Positions 42,701 to 50,469 of a stretch of DNA of 64,000 nt are shown here, piece by piece. The DNA comes from Lachnospiraceae bacterium (GTDB lineage Bacteria; Bacillota; Clostridia; Lachnospirales; Lachnospiraceae). The stretch is taken from NCBI GenBank assembly GCA_910575475.1, contig CAJTGD010000016.1:1-64000 (forward strand), in the 5' to 3' direction. The notes under the pieces are model-generated. The model made no database searches, had not been told where the DNA came from, and saw only the letters and a program-made list of their open reading frames with translations. Within the stretch, counting starts at the first letter, position 1. The number at the start of each line of letters is the position of its first letter. The translations under genes and the position numbers were made by a program.

Positions 42701-43486
42701 TCAGGCCTCTTTGCTTCCCGCCGGTTTTCCCCGCCGGATCTGAAGCTGCAGGTTCACGCCGAAGGGATTGACCACCACTCCCGCGGTTTCCGGCGCAAGA
42801 AGAGCCGGGATCTTCTCCGCCGGCAGTACCGCCGACTGGATCTCCCCCTCCTTCTGCATGCTCAAAAACTTCTTATACTCCTGGATATCCGTAAATACAG
42901 GCTGAAATACCTGTCCGTTTTTCTGCTTCATGACCAGCGTTCCCGCATGCTCCCTGACCGGGATGATATAGGTTCCCCGCTGATAATGTACCATCATTTC
43001 CTCATGGAGCTCTTTTAATTCCCCGGTCAGCTCCACTTTCTGCGTCTTGCGCACCGCCTGCATAAAATAAAGCGCGGTCAGATGAAGCTGCGGATTCTCG
43101 ATCAGCACCTTTCCCTCTTCTTCCGGTTCCTTCCTGCGGATGATCTCATCCAGCTGGATCGGGATCTCCACCGGTGTATCCTGGTTCACGAGAATGCAGT
43201 TTACCCCCAGAGGCATCAGGCTGACGTAAAATGCCAGCAGATCCTTTTTCCCGATCTTCACCGCCTGTACGGGCTCCTTCTTTTCCAGCAGCCTGTTTAC
43301 CGCCACCTTTGCGGACGCTTCGTCAAAGTACAGGAGGATCTCATCGTCATAGGTCCGCTCGTCACATACCACATATGGCATTCTGGTGCAGAGGGACAGG
43401 ATCATATAGACGGCATCCGCCTTCCGGAGCATCTCGGCGGCGGCCCTCTTTACAGCAATATCGTTACTCTTATTTTCATTACTCAT
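42701..43486 (-). CDS. SseB-like protein
   Basis: A 261-aa cytoplasmic protein. The C-terminal half (about 150-260) contains an SseB-N-type domain (YIIPVREHAGTLVMKQKNGQ, VFQPVFTDIQEYKKFL). The N-terminal half (20-115) is a second, diverged copy-like alpha/beta region (YVVCDERTYDDEILLYFDEA). Start 43486 is chosen since AAGGAA then has normal spacing; ATG 43492 abuts it. Function in Firmicutes unknown. No secretion system is near, so the enteric SseB effector-chaperone role should not be inferred. Confidence 0.8.
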   Translation of the reverse strand: MSNENKSNDIAVKRAAAEMLRKADAVYMILSLCTRMPYVVCDERTYDDEILLYFDEASAKVAVNRLLEKKEPVQAVKIGKKDLLAFYVSLMPLGVNCILVNQDTPVEIPIQLDEIIRRKEPEEEGKVLIENPQLHLTALYFMQAVRKTQKVELTGELKELHEEMMVHYQRGTYIIPVREHAGTLVMKQKNGQVFQPVFTDIQEYKKFLSMQKEGEIQSAVLPAEKIPALLAPETAGVVVNPFGVNLQLQIRRGKPAGSKEA

Positions 43487-43559
43487 GGACATTTCCTTCT
43501 ACTTTCATTGGATTTCTGTATCTGCCCGACGCCCTCGCAGATACGCCCGCAAGGCCGGC

Positions 43560-44423
43560 TCAAGGCTGCTTCCGGTTATAGAAAAACATGGCCGCGGCCA
43601 TGGAACAGATGATCACATACCCGGTCCAGCTCAGTACATCCGGAATCTGTCCGAACACGAAAAAACCCAGGACAGCCGAAAAAAGGATCTGGGAATAATC
43701 ATATACGGAGATCTCCTTTGCCGGGGCATGAAAATAGGCCGCAGTGATTGCAAACTGCCCTCCGGCTGCCGAAAGCCCTGCAAGCAGCAGGCACAACAGC
43801 TGCGCCGCAGACATGGGACAAAAGCCAAACAGCAGGTACGGCAGCGTGACCGCACAGGAAAAGGCGGAAAAAACAAATACGACGAAAGGCCCTTTTTCCC
43901 CTTTCGTCCCCAGCACACGGACATACGTATATGCGATCCCGGCTCCAAGTCCGCCCAGCAGGCCGATTAGGGCCGCCGGGGAGCGAAGCAGCGCATCCGT
44001 CGGCTTTATGATCAAAAGGCTTCCTGCAAAGGCGCCCGCTACAATCAGCGCCTGGGGAAGCCGGATTTTTTCCTTCAGGATCAGATAGCTGAACAGGATC
44101 GCAAAAAAGGGCGACATCTTATTCAGCATGGAAGCGTCTGCCAGCGCCAGATGGTCCACCGCGTAAAAATTGCACAGAATCCCCACCGTTCCCGCCGACG
44201 CCCGCAGCAGCAGATACCGGATATTTTCCCGTTTTCCCGAAAACCACACGCCCTCCTTTTTCAGGATCGCAGCCGCAAATACAAGCGACACCAGATTGCG
44301 GAAAAAGCTCTTCTGCACCGAAGGCAGGTTCCCGGATAATCTCACGAACATATTCATAAGGGCAAAGAAAAATGCGGAAAGCAGGATATAGATCACTGCC
44401 AGCGATTTCTTTTTTTCTTTCAC
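43560..44423 (-). CDS. EamA/DMT family transporter
   Basis: A 287-aa membrane protein with ten helices in two EamA repeats (about 8-140 and 150-283). Helix-rich sequences such as LIGLLGGLGAGIAYTYVRVL are typical of the drug/metabolite transporter superfamily. It starts with GTG at 44423, which overlaps the TGA of the upstream HAD gene (GTGA). Substrate unknown; many members move amino acids or nucleotides. Confidence 0.9.
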   Translation of the reverse strand: MKEKKKSLAVIYILLSAFFFALMNMFVRLSGNLPSVQKSFFRNLVSLVFAAAILKKEGVWFSGKRENIRYLLLRASAGTVGILCNFYAVDHLALADASMLNKMSPFFAILFSYLILKEKIRLPQALIVAGAFAGSLLIIKPTDALLRSPAALIGLLGGLGAGIAYTYVRVLGTKGEKGPFVVFVFSAFSCAVTLPYLLFGFCPMSAAQLLCLLLAGLSAAGGQFAITAAYFHAPAKEISVYDYSQILFSAVLGFFVFGQIPDVLSWTGYVIICSMAAAMFFYNRKQP

Positions 44424-45082
44424 AGTTTTGACACTCTCCTCCAGAACATATCAAAGTCCGCATATTCGGACAGATAGATGTCCGCCGTATTCCAGATCTT
44501 TCCCAGCTTCCCGTCGTTGGCCTCATCGTAAACCGCCACCGTCCGGAAGTCCGCTTTTTTCGCGGTCAGGACCGCATGGTACGCGTCTTCAAATACCAGG
44601 GTCTCCCAGGGTTCCGTATCCAGCTGCAGAGAGGCCGCCAGATAGATATCCGGCCGGTTCTTGTCCGTTCCCAGCTCCGTGCATGTCAGCATCCCGTCAA
44701 AAAAATTCAGAACGCCCAGACGCTTCAGCGCAGCCTCCACATTGCTCCGGTCACTGGTGGTAACGATCACCATCGGGATCCTGTATTCCCGTAAGCCCTC
44801 CAGAAACTCCCGGACCCCCGGCTTTAATGGGACCTTCTCCGCGTAAAACTCCCGGATCTGCTGGTTGATGCCGTCCAGGACCTTGTTCCGTGTCTTCCCC
44901 AGATGGTAATGCTGGATCAGATAATCCGCCCCCTGGGGCAGGCTCATGGCGGACAGCTCCTCGCCCAGTCCTTTTTCCGCTTCGATCCCGATGGACCGCA
45001 GATACAGTTCCCCCAGATTTTCCCATACGGGCATGGAATTCAGAAGTGTTCCATCCACGTCAAATATCGCACCCTTAATCAT
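44420..45082 (-). CDS. HAD superfamily phosphatase (beta-phosphoglucomutase-like)
   Basis: A 220-aa hydrolase. Motif I is IFDVDGTLLNSMPVWENLGE (nucleophile Asp9 and Asp11), motif II is VIVTTSDRSN, motif III Lys lies around LGTDKNRPDIYL, and motif IV is VFEDAYHAV. The helical cap lies at about 17-85. It likely dephosphorylates a small sugar phosphate or nucleotide. It overlaps the DMT gene downstream by 4 nt. Confidence 0.9.
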   Translation of the reverse strand: MIKGAIFDVDGTLLNSMPVWENLGELYLRSIGIEAEKGLGEELSAMSLPQGADYLIQHYHLGKTRNKVLDGINQQIREFYAEKVPLKPGVREFLEGLREYRIPMVIVTTSDRSNVEAALKRLGVLNFFDGMLTCTELGTDKNRPDIYLAASLQLDTEPWETLVFEDAYHAVLTAKKADFRTVAVYDEANDGKLGKIWNTADIYLSEYADFDMFWRRVSKL

Positions 45083-45170
45083 ATTGACTCCTTATCATTG
45101 TCCATGCAGAAAACCTGCTGCCGGCAGTCTTTCCCCATTCAATGGCATAATCTGACCTCACGTTCCGGGT

Positions 45171-46091
45171 TTACCGGAGGAAGTTCTCGATGATCACTGC
45201 CTCGGCTTCTTCCTCGCTCATCCCGAAGGTCCGAAGCTTCATAAGCTGCTCGTCATTGATCCTTCCGATGGCCGCCTCATGGACGATCTGCGCGTCCACA
45301 TGCTTTGCGTTGATCTCCGGGATGGAACTGATCTGTGCCTCATCCATAATGATGGAATCGCACTGTACATGCGCATGGCACAGGCTGCTCCCGATGGCGC
45401 GGGGATGGAATACCTGCCTGGAGGTTCCCTTCGCTACCGACCGGGAAATGATCCTGGCAGAGCTGTTCTCTCCCTTTAATTCCACATCCATGTTGGAGAC
45501 TGCGGACTGATCCTCATGGGTCATCAGCTTTTCCGTCACGTAAAGCTTCGCATTCGCGGCCAGCTCAACGAAGCTCTCCCTCCGGGTGGCGTCCACCCCC
45601 TTGATCTGTGTGGTCTCCAGCGTAAAGACGGAATGTTCCCCCACATAGATCTTCGTGACAGGATTGAGCACCTTGCTGCCGGTTCCATTGCCCTCTGCGT
45701 AGTGGTTCTCCACATAGGTGACGTTTGCATTTTTTCCCACATGAAAGGCGTGGATCCCGTCATGCCGGGTCTCGCTGCAGCCTTCGCCGTGGATCCCGCA
45801 GCCGGCCACGATGGTGACATCCGCCCCGTCTTCTATATAAAAATCATTGTATACCACATCCACTCCCGGCTCCGACATGACCACAGGAATGTGTACCTGC
45901 TCCGCCTTCGCCTCTCCGCTGATATGGATGTCGATCCCCGGCTTGTCTTCCTTCTTCACGATCCGGATATGCCGGCTGTCCCCATGGCATACGGCCATTC
46001 CGTTGAGACGCAGGTTGTACGCGCCCTCCTGCTTAAATCCACTGGGATCGATCACATTTAAGACCTGTTCCGTTACCTCATTCAGCTTCAC
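45171..46091 (-). CDS. SufB/SufD family scaffold protein (short, SmsB-like)
   Basis: A 306-aa beta-helix protein of the SufBD family. Visible blocks are RESFVELAANAKLYVTEKLM and a C-terminal core with HAHVQCDSIIMDEAQ and DAQIVHEAAIGRINDEQLMK, containing the conserved His/Glu area. It is far shorter than SufB (about 470 aa) or SufD (about 420 aa). It starts inside the end of the SufC gene (14-nt overlap). No SufS, SufU or second SufBD gene is present nearby. This fits the two-gene minimal SUF-like system (SMS) described in anaerobes, thought to assemble Fe-S clusters. Confidence 0.9.
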   Translation of the reverse strand: MKLNEVTEQVLNVIDPSGFKQEGAYNLRLNGMAVCHGDSRHIRIVKKEDKPGIDIHISGEAKAEQVHIPVVMSEPGVDVVYNDFYIEDGADVTIVAGCGIHGEGCSETRHDGIHAFHVGKNANVTYVENHYAEGNGTGSKVLNPVTKIYVGEHSVFTLETTQIKGVDATRRESFVELAANAKLYVTEKLMTHEDQSAVSNMDVELKGENSSARIISRSVAKGTSRQVFHPRAIGSSLCHAHVQCDSIIMDEAQISSIPEINAKHVDAQIVHEAAIGRINDEQLMKLRTFGMSEEEAEAVIIENFLR

Positions 46092-46827
46092 AGAGCTCTC
46101 CTCCCTTCTGCATCCTGCAGGTGCAGGCTTCTGTCTCTTCCCCGAACAGCCGGGGCACGATCTCCTCCGCCGCTCCGATGTCGCTTACCCTGCCGTCGGT
46201 CAGCACCAGGATCCGGTCGGCCATCCGGATGATCCGCTCCTGGTGGGAGATCAGGATCAGGCTTTCCTTTTTTTCCTTATGAAGCTTCTCAAACCGCTTG
46301 ATCAGCATGGAAAAGCTCCACAGGTCGATCCCTGCCTCAGGTTCGTCAAAGATGCAGAGATCATGGTGCCCTGCCAGCACCGTGGCGATCTCGATCCGCT
46401 TCATCTCCCCGCCGGACAGCGTGGCGTCCGCCTCCCGGTCAATATATTCCATGGCGCAAAGTCCTACACTGCTGAGCAGCCCGCAGCATTCCTCCTCGGA
46501 GATCGTCCGGCCTGCCGCAAGATTCAGAAGACGGCGCACCGTCATCCCCTTAAAACGGGGCGGCTGCTGGAACGCGAAGCCGATCCCTGAGCGCGCCCGT
46601 TCATCAATGGACATCCCGGTGATATCCTGCCCGTTTAACAGGATCCGCCCTGCCGTCGCTTTATGGATCCCCATCAGCACCTTGGCAAGGGTAGACTTTC
46701 CTCCGCCGTTGGGCCCGGTGATCACCAGCATCTCTCCGTCCCCGACGGAAAAGCTGACATCCGAAAGGATCTCCGGCTGCCCGGCCTCGTCCTGCACATC
46801 ATATGATAAATGCTCTGCCTGTAACAC
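46078..46827 (-). CDS. sufC: SufC-type ABC ATPase (SmsC-like)
   Basis: A 249-aa soluble ATPase with Walker A GPNGGGKSTL, signature LSGGEMKRIEIATVL, Walker B CIFDEPEAGIDLW and ISHQERIIR. The D-loop EAGID and the SRSFQ-like FAFQQPPRFKG are characteristic of SufC. GTG 46827 is preferred, with AAAGGAG about 9 nt upstream; the frame extends three codons to TTG 46836. Partner of the SufBD protein immediately downstream. Confidence 0.92.
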   Translation of the reverse strand: MLQAEHLSYDVQDEAGQPEILSDVSFSVGDGEMLVITGPNGGGKSTLAKVLMGIHKATAGRILLNGQDITGMSIDERARSGIGFAFQQPPRFKGMTVRRLLNLAAGRTISEEECCGLLSSVGLCAMEYIDREADATLSGGEMKRIEIATVLAGHHDLCIFDEPEAGIDLWSFSMLIKRFEKLHKEKKESLILISHQERIIRMADRILVLTDGRVSDIGAAEEIVPRLFGEETEACTCRMQKGGELCEAE

Positions 46828-46903
46828 GTCCTCCAACTCCTTTTCCTGTCTTTTTCTATAGAATCATAGCGTTGTAAACAAAATCCTTGCCTGTCCTCAT
46901 ATG

Positions 46904-46932
46904 AATGTAATACCGCATCCAGGTTTTGTCAA
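46904..46932 (-). promoter_or_regulatory. sufC promoter
   Basis: On the minus strand, TTGACA (46927-46932), 17 bp, TACATT (46904-46909). The -35 sits in the 13-mer AAACAGTTGACAA, which is repeated at the divergent GntR promoter. Confidence 0.65.
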
Positions 46933-47091
46933 CTGTTTGTTGGAAATGATAACCAATTGTTTTATTATAATTTATCACCAATTTTCGCAAGAAAATTGAT
47001 GACCTGCCTGGCACATCAGCACAATTCCCATTATAGCATAAAAATTTTCGAAGGGAAACAAATACTTTTTAAAATAAACAGCATAAAACAG

Positions 47092-47120
47092 TTGACAACA
47101 GTTACTTGCTGTTATATACT
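47092..47120 (+). promoter_or_regulatory. strong promoter of the second GntR-ABC operon
   Basis: TTGACA (47092-47097), 17 bp, TATACT (47115-47120), close to the SigA consensus. ACAGT/ACTGT half-sites overlap the spacer and flanks (AACAGT-N15-ACTGTT), a likely operator for the GntR protein. Confidence 0.75.
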
Positions 47121-47144
47121 GTTTGTACAGAAGGAGGGATGACA

Positions 47145-47519
47145 GTGAAATTGATCATCAACAATTCTTCCATGCAGCCCATCTATGAGCAGATCGTCTC
47201 ACAGATCAAAAAGTCCATCATGCAGGGGGAATTGCAGGAGGGGGCCATGCTCCCCTCGGTACGTACTCTGGCAAAGGAGCTCAAGGTCAGTGCGCTGACC
47301 GTGAAGAAGGCTTACGACGCCCTGGACGCGGAAGGCTTCGTCGTTACCGTACATGGAAAAGGCAGCTTTGTCACGCTGGTAGGCCAGGAGCTGATGCTGG
47401 AGGAGAAGAAAAAGGAAGTGGAGGCCGATCTGGAGATGGCGATCCGGAAGGGCAAAAGCTGCGGTATGAGCTGCCGGGAGATTACAGAGTTATTTCAGAT
47501 TATATTGGAGGATCAGTAA
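47145..47519 (+). CDS. YtrA-subfamily GntR transcriptional regulator (second cassette)
   Basis: A 124-aa short GntR protein: HTH about 8-75 (PIYEQIVSQIKKSIMQGELQ; PSVRTLAKELKVSALTVKKA) plus a small C-terminal helix pair. GTG 47145 follows AGGAGGG at 6-nt spacing; ATG 47139 is too near. It lacks an effector domain. It overlaps no other gene and is followed 1 nt later by the ABC ATPase gene. It should repress the strong promoter just upstream. Confidence 0.9.
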   Translation: MKLIINNSSMQPIYEQIVSQIKKSIMQGELQEGAMLPSVRTLAKELKVSALTVKKAYDALDAEGFVVTVHGKGSFVTLVGQELMLEEKKKEVEADLEMAIRKGKSCGMSCREITELFQIILEDQ

Positions 47520-47520
47520 G

Positions 47521-48372
47521 ATGTTGAGATTAGAACACGTAACCAAACACTATAAAGGATTCGACCTGGACTGCTCCATGGAGGTCCGTCCGGGCTGCAT
47601 CACCGGTCTGATCGGAAAGAACGGGGCCGGAAAAAGCACCACCTTTAAAGCGGTCCTGGGGCTGATCAACCCGGAGGGCGGCTCCATCCGGGTCTTCGGA
47701 AAATCAGCCAAAGCACTGGACCTCCGGGATAAGGAACAGATCGGCACGGTCCTGTCGGATTCCGGATTCAGCGGATATCTCACGGTAAAGGAGCTGATTC
47801 CTGTACTCAGCGCCTTGTATCCGGAGTTTCAGAAGAAGGAGTTTCTGAGGAAATGCGAGAAATTTGCCATCCCCATGGAAAAAAAGATATTGGAGTTTTC
47901 AACCGGAATGAGGCAAAAGCTGCAGGTTCTGGCCGCCATTTCCCACAATGCCCGCCTGCTGATCCTGGATGAGCCTACCGCCGGACTGGATGTGGTCGCG
48001 AGAGACCGGCTTTTGGACCTGCTCCGGGAATATATGGAGCCCGGGGACCGTTCCATCCTAATCAGCTCCCACATTTCCGCGGACCTGGAGGGCTTCTGCG
48101 ACGACCTGTATATGATCGACGAGGGCCGGATCATCCTCCATGAGGACACGGATGTGCTGCTCAGTGACTATGCCCTGCTCAAGATGACGGAGGAACAATA
48201 CAATGCATTGGATCGATCCTATATCCTCCGATATAAAAAGGAAAACTTCGGATACAGCTGCCTGACCGATCAGAAGCAGTTCTATCTGGAAAACCACCCG
48301 GAGATCACCGTGGAAAAGGGCACCATTGACGAGGTGATCCTGATGATGATCTGCGGGAAGGTATCTGAATAA
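47521..48372 (+). CDS. ABC transporter ATP-binding protein (second cassette)
   Basis: A 283-aa ATPase with Walker A GKNGAGKST, signature-like EFSTGMRQKLQVLAAI, Walker B LLILDEPTAGLD and ISSHISADLE. The C-terminal 70 residues form the extension typical of export ATPases paired with YtrA-type regulators. It is translated right after the GntR gene and 26 nt before the permease gene. Confidence 0.93.
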   Translation: MLRLEHVTKHYKGFDLDCSMEVRPGCITGLIGKNGAGKSTTFKAVLGLINPEGGSIRVFGKSAKALDLRDKEQIGTVLSDSGFSGYLTVKELIPVLSALYPEFQKKEFLRKCEKFAIPMEKKILEFSTGMRQKLQVLAAISHNARLLILDEPTAGLDVVARDRLLDLLREYMEPGDRSILISSHISADLEGFCDDLYMIDEGRIILHEDTDVLLSDYALLKMTEEQYNALDRSYILRYKKENFGYSCLTDQKQFYLENHPEITVEKGTIDEVILMMICGKVSE

Positions 48373-48398
48373 AATAGTAGAAAGAAAGGAAGCTTATC

Positions 48399-49061
48399 AT
48401 GAAAGGATTATTGATTAAGGATTTGCAATTATTAAAAAAGCAGAAAATTGTGCTTGCATTTGCGGCGTTTCTCTCAGTCATATTCCTGTTTTACGGAACC
48501 AGCAGCATCCAGTTTATTGTCTGCTACATCACCATCCTGTTTTCTTTTATGTCCACGACTACGATCGTCTACGACCAGCACTCGAACGGGATGGGCTTTC
48601 TGCTGACACTTCCTGTCAGCAGAAGCAGCTATGCGTGGGAGAAATATCTCCTGATGCTCTTTGTAATGGCCGGATCACTGGCTATATCTTTCACGATCCT
48701 GCTGGCCGGTGTTTGTATCCAACGCATCCCCTTTGACGGGGATCTGCTGCTGAAGGTCCTCCTGTCAAGCGCCCTGTTGTCCGTTTTAACCCATGCGCTG
48801 CTCATTCCCCTTCAGCTGAAATTTGAGGCTGAAAAAGGCCGGGTCGTGTTTATGGTGATCATTGGATTGGTGTATGCGGTGATTTTCGGAGGCAGAGCAT
48901 TGATCTTGCATTTCCATATTGATGTTCCCGCGTTATTCAGAAGTCTGGTCTCCCGGGCAGGCACGACAGCCCTGACACTGCTCCTTTGCCTTGCTGTGGC
49001 AGGAATCCTGGGGATCTCGTTTCTGGTCTCCCTGCACGTTATGAAGACGAAGGAATATTAA
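48399..49061 (+). CDS. ABC-2 type transporter permease
   Basis: A 220-aa membrane protein with six hydrophobic segments, family ABC2_membrane_5-like: MKGLLIKDLQLLKKQKIVLA at the N-terminus, followed by TTTIVYDQHSNGMGFLLTLP and SRSSYAWEKYLLML, which are conserved in these small permeases. With the preceding ATPase it should form an exporter, perhaps of peptides or antibiotics. Much smaller than the 718-aa permease of the first cassette. Confidence 0.9.
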   Translation: MKGLLIKDLQLLKKQKIVLAFAAFLSVIFLFYGTSSIQFIVCYITILFSFMSTTTIVYDQHSNGMGFLLTLPVSRSSYAWEKYLLMLFVMAGSLAISFTILLAGVCIQRIPFDGDLLLKVLLSSALLSVLTHALLIPLQLKFEAEKGRVVFMVIIGLVYAVIFGGRALILHFHIDVPALFRSLVSRAGTTALTLLLCLAVAGILGISFLVSLHVMKTKEY

Positions 49062-49116
49062 CACCTGTCGCTGACTGCCTTTTTGCATCCATTGGCAGTC
49101 CCCCAACTGCAATGAC

Positions 49117-49163
49117 AAAAAAAGCCGGTCTATGCAGGTTTACCTGTGAATGGCCGGCTTTTC
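49117..49163 (+). terminator. intrinsic terminator after the second ABC cassette
   Basis: AAAAGCCGG pairs with CCGGCTTTT, with an inner CAGGT/ACCTG stem. The A- and T-tracts on the two sides make it usable in both directions. Confidence 0.75.
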
Positions 49164-49244
49164 CCGCTGCCGCGGGGCCGCGTCTCAAAAGTAAACCGCC
49201 GCTAAACTTTTCTAAACCCGAAAATAATCCCGCAAAAAAACAAG

Positions 49245-49273
49245 TTGAATTATCAAGGGAGTTGTAGTATAAT
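49245..49273 (+). promoter_or_regulatory. carAB promoter
   Basis: TTGAAT (49245-49250), 17 bp, TATAAT (49268-49273). Predicted start near 49280 leaves a leader of about 120 nt before the carA ATG. Confidence 0.75.
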
Positions 49274-49280
49274 CTTTACA

Positions 49281-49385
49281 ATTTGGGAATATGGATATCC
49301 ACATTTCCCGAACCCTGCTGCTCTCTCCCGCCGGGAGTCCCGGCAGTTCAGGAACTGTTGCACTACGAAGAGGAATACACACGAA
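49281..49385 (+). promoter_or_regulatory. structured 5' leader of carAB
   Basis: Within the leader are a hairpin GGGAATATGG...CCACATTTCCC with a small loop, CTCCC-GCC-GGGAG and CAGTTC-AG-GAACTG. No run of T follows, so a simple attenuator is not shown. It could be an RNA site for pyrimidine control, but it does not show the PyrR-binding loop I know. Confidence 0.35.
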
Positions 49386-49400
49386 GGGAAAGGTGAATGG

Positions 49401-50465
49401 ATGAAAGCATTTCTCATTTTAGAGGACGGGACCGTGTTTACAGGCACAAGCATTGGTTCTACAAGAGATATGATCAGTGAAATCGTATTCAATACGTCTA
49501 TGACAGGATATTTAGAGGTGTTGACAGACCCTTCTTATGCGGGACAGGCCGTTGTAATGACCTATCCTTTAATTGGTAATTACGGAATTACACCGGATAT
49601 GGAATCCCGGAAGGCATGGCCGGACGGCTATATTGTACGGGAGCTCTCCCGCAGACCCAGCAATTTCCGCTGCCAGGGTACGATCCAGGACTTTTTAAAG
49701 GAGCAGGATATCCCGGGGATCGCAGGCATCGACACCCGCGCGCTGACCAGGATCCTGCGGGAAAAGGGGACCATGAACGGTATGATCACCACCAACAAGA
49801 ATTACAACCGTGAGGAGATCATCCCCCTGTTAAAGGCTTACCATATCGGAGACGTTGTTTCCAAAGTGACTTGTCAGGAGAAGCAGGTTCTTTCCGGGGA
49901 CGGCAAAAAGGTAGCACTTCTTGATCTCGGGGCAAAAATGAACATTGCCAGATCTTTACATGAACGCGGCTGCGAGGTGACGATCTATCCGGCACACACA
50001 CCCGCGGAGGAAATCATTTCCACAAATCCGGACGGTATCATGCTTTCCAACGGGCCTGGAGACCCGGCGGACTGTGTTTCTATTATCGAAGAAATCAAAA
50101 AATTATATCAGACGAATATTCCCATTTTTGCGATCTGTCTCGGACATCAGCTCATGGCCCTTGCAGCAGGCGCCCGGACCCACAAGCTGAAATACGGGCA
50201 CCGGGGCGGAAATCACCCGGTCAAAGATCTGAAAACCGGACGGGTCTACATTTCGTCCCAAAATCACGGGTATGTGGTGGATACTGCCGATCTGGATCCG
50301 AAGATCGCGGTTCCGGCCTTTCTCAATGTAAATGACGGCACCAACGAAGGACTGGAGTATACGGACAAACCTGTTTTTACGGTCCAGTTCCATCCCGAGG
50401 CGTGTCCTGGCCCCCAGGATTCCAGGTACCTGTTTGACAGATTCATGAAAATGATGGAGGGATAA
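49401..50465 (+). CDS. carA: carbamoyl-phosphate synthase, glutamine-hydrolysing small subunit
   Basis: A 354-aa subunit. The N-terminal half is the CPSase small-chain domain ([32 protein letters not shown]). The C-terminal half is a class I glutamine amidotransferase with nucleophile Cys in [10 protein letters not shown] and catalytic HPE in [10 protein letters not shown]. Start 49401 follows GGGAAAGG. It releases ammonia from glutamine for CarB, and makes carbamoyl phosphate for pyrimidines and arginine. No pyr or arg gene is adjacent, so which pathway controls it is open. Confidence 0.97.
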   Translation: MKAFLILEDGTVFTGTSIGSTRDMISEIVFNTSMTGYLEVLTDPSYAGQAVVMTYPLIGNYGITPDMESRKAWPDGYIVRELSRRPSNFRCQGTIQDFLKEQDIPGIAGIDTRALTRILREKGTMNGMITTNKNYNREEIIPLLKAYHIGDVVSKVTCQEKQVLSGDGKKVALLDLGAKMNIARSLHERGCEVTIYPAHTPAEEIISTNPDGIMLSNGPGDPADCVSIIEEIKKLYQTNIPIFAICLGHQLMALAAGARTHKLKYGHRGGNHPVKDLKTGRVYISSQNHGYVVDTADLDPKIAVPAFLNVNDGTNEGLEYTDKPVFTVQFHPEACPGPQDSRYLFDRFMKMMEG

Positions 50466-50469
50466 AACA

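Larger units (their letters stand above)
46837..47144. other. divergent intergenic region between sufC and the GntR-ABC cassette
   Basis: This 308-bp AT-rich gap holds the sufC promoter (46904-46932), a small stem AATTTTC-GCAA-GAAAATT (46980-46997) and the GntR promoter/operator (47085-47120). I see no gene in it. Confidence 0.6.
49062..49400. other. intergenic region: terminator, carA promoter and leader
   Basis: This 339-bp stretch holds an upstream stem (GACTGCC 49074-49080 with GGCAGTC 49094-49100), the terminator at 49117-49163, the carA promoter at 49245-49273 and a structured leader to 49400. No gene was seen. Confidence 0.6.

Noticed and set aside
49281-49385. PyrR attenuator before carA
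   Set aside because: Hairpins are present, but neither the conserved PyrR loop nor a terminator with T run is seen.
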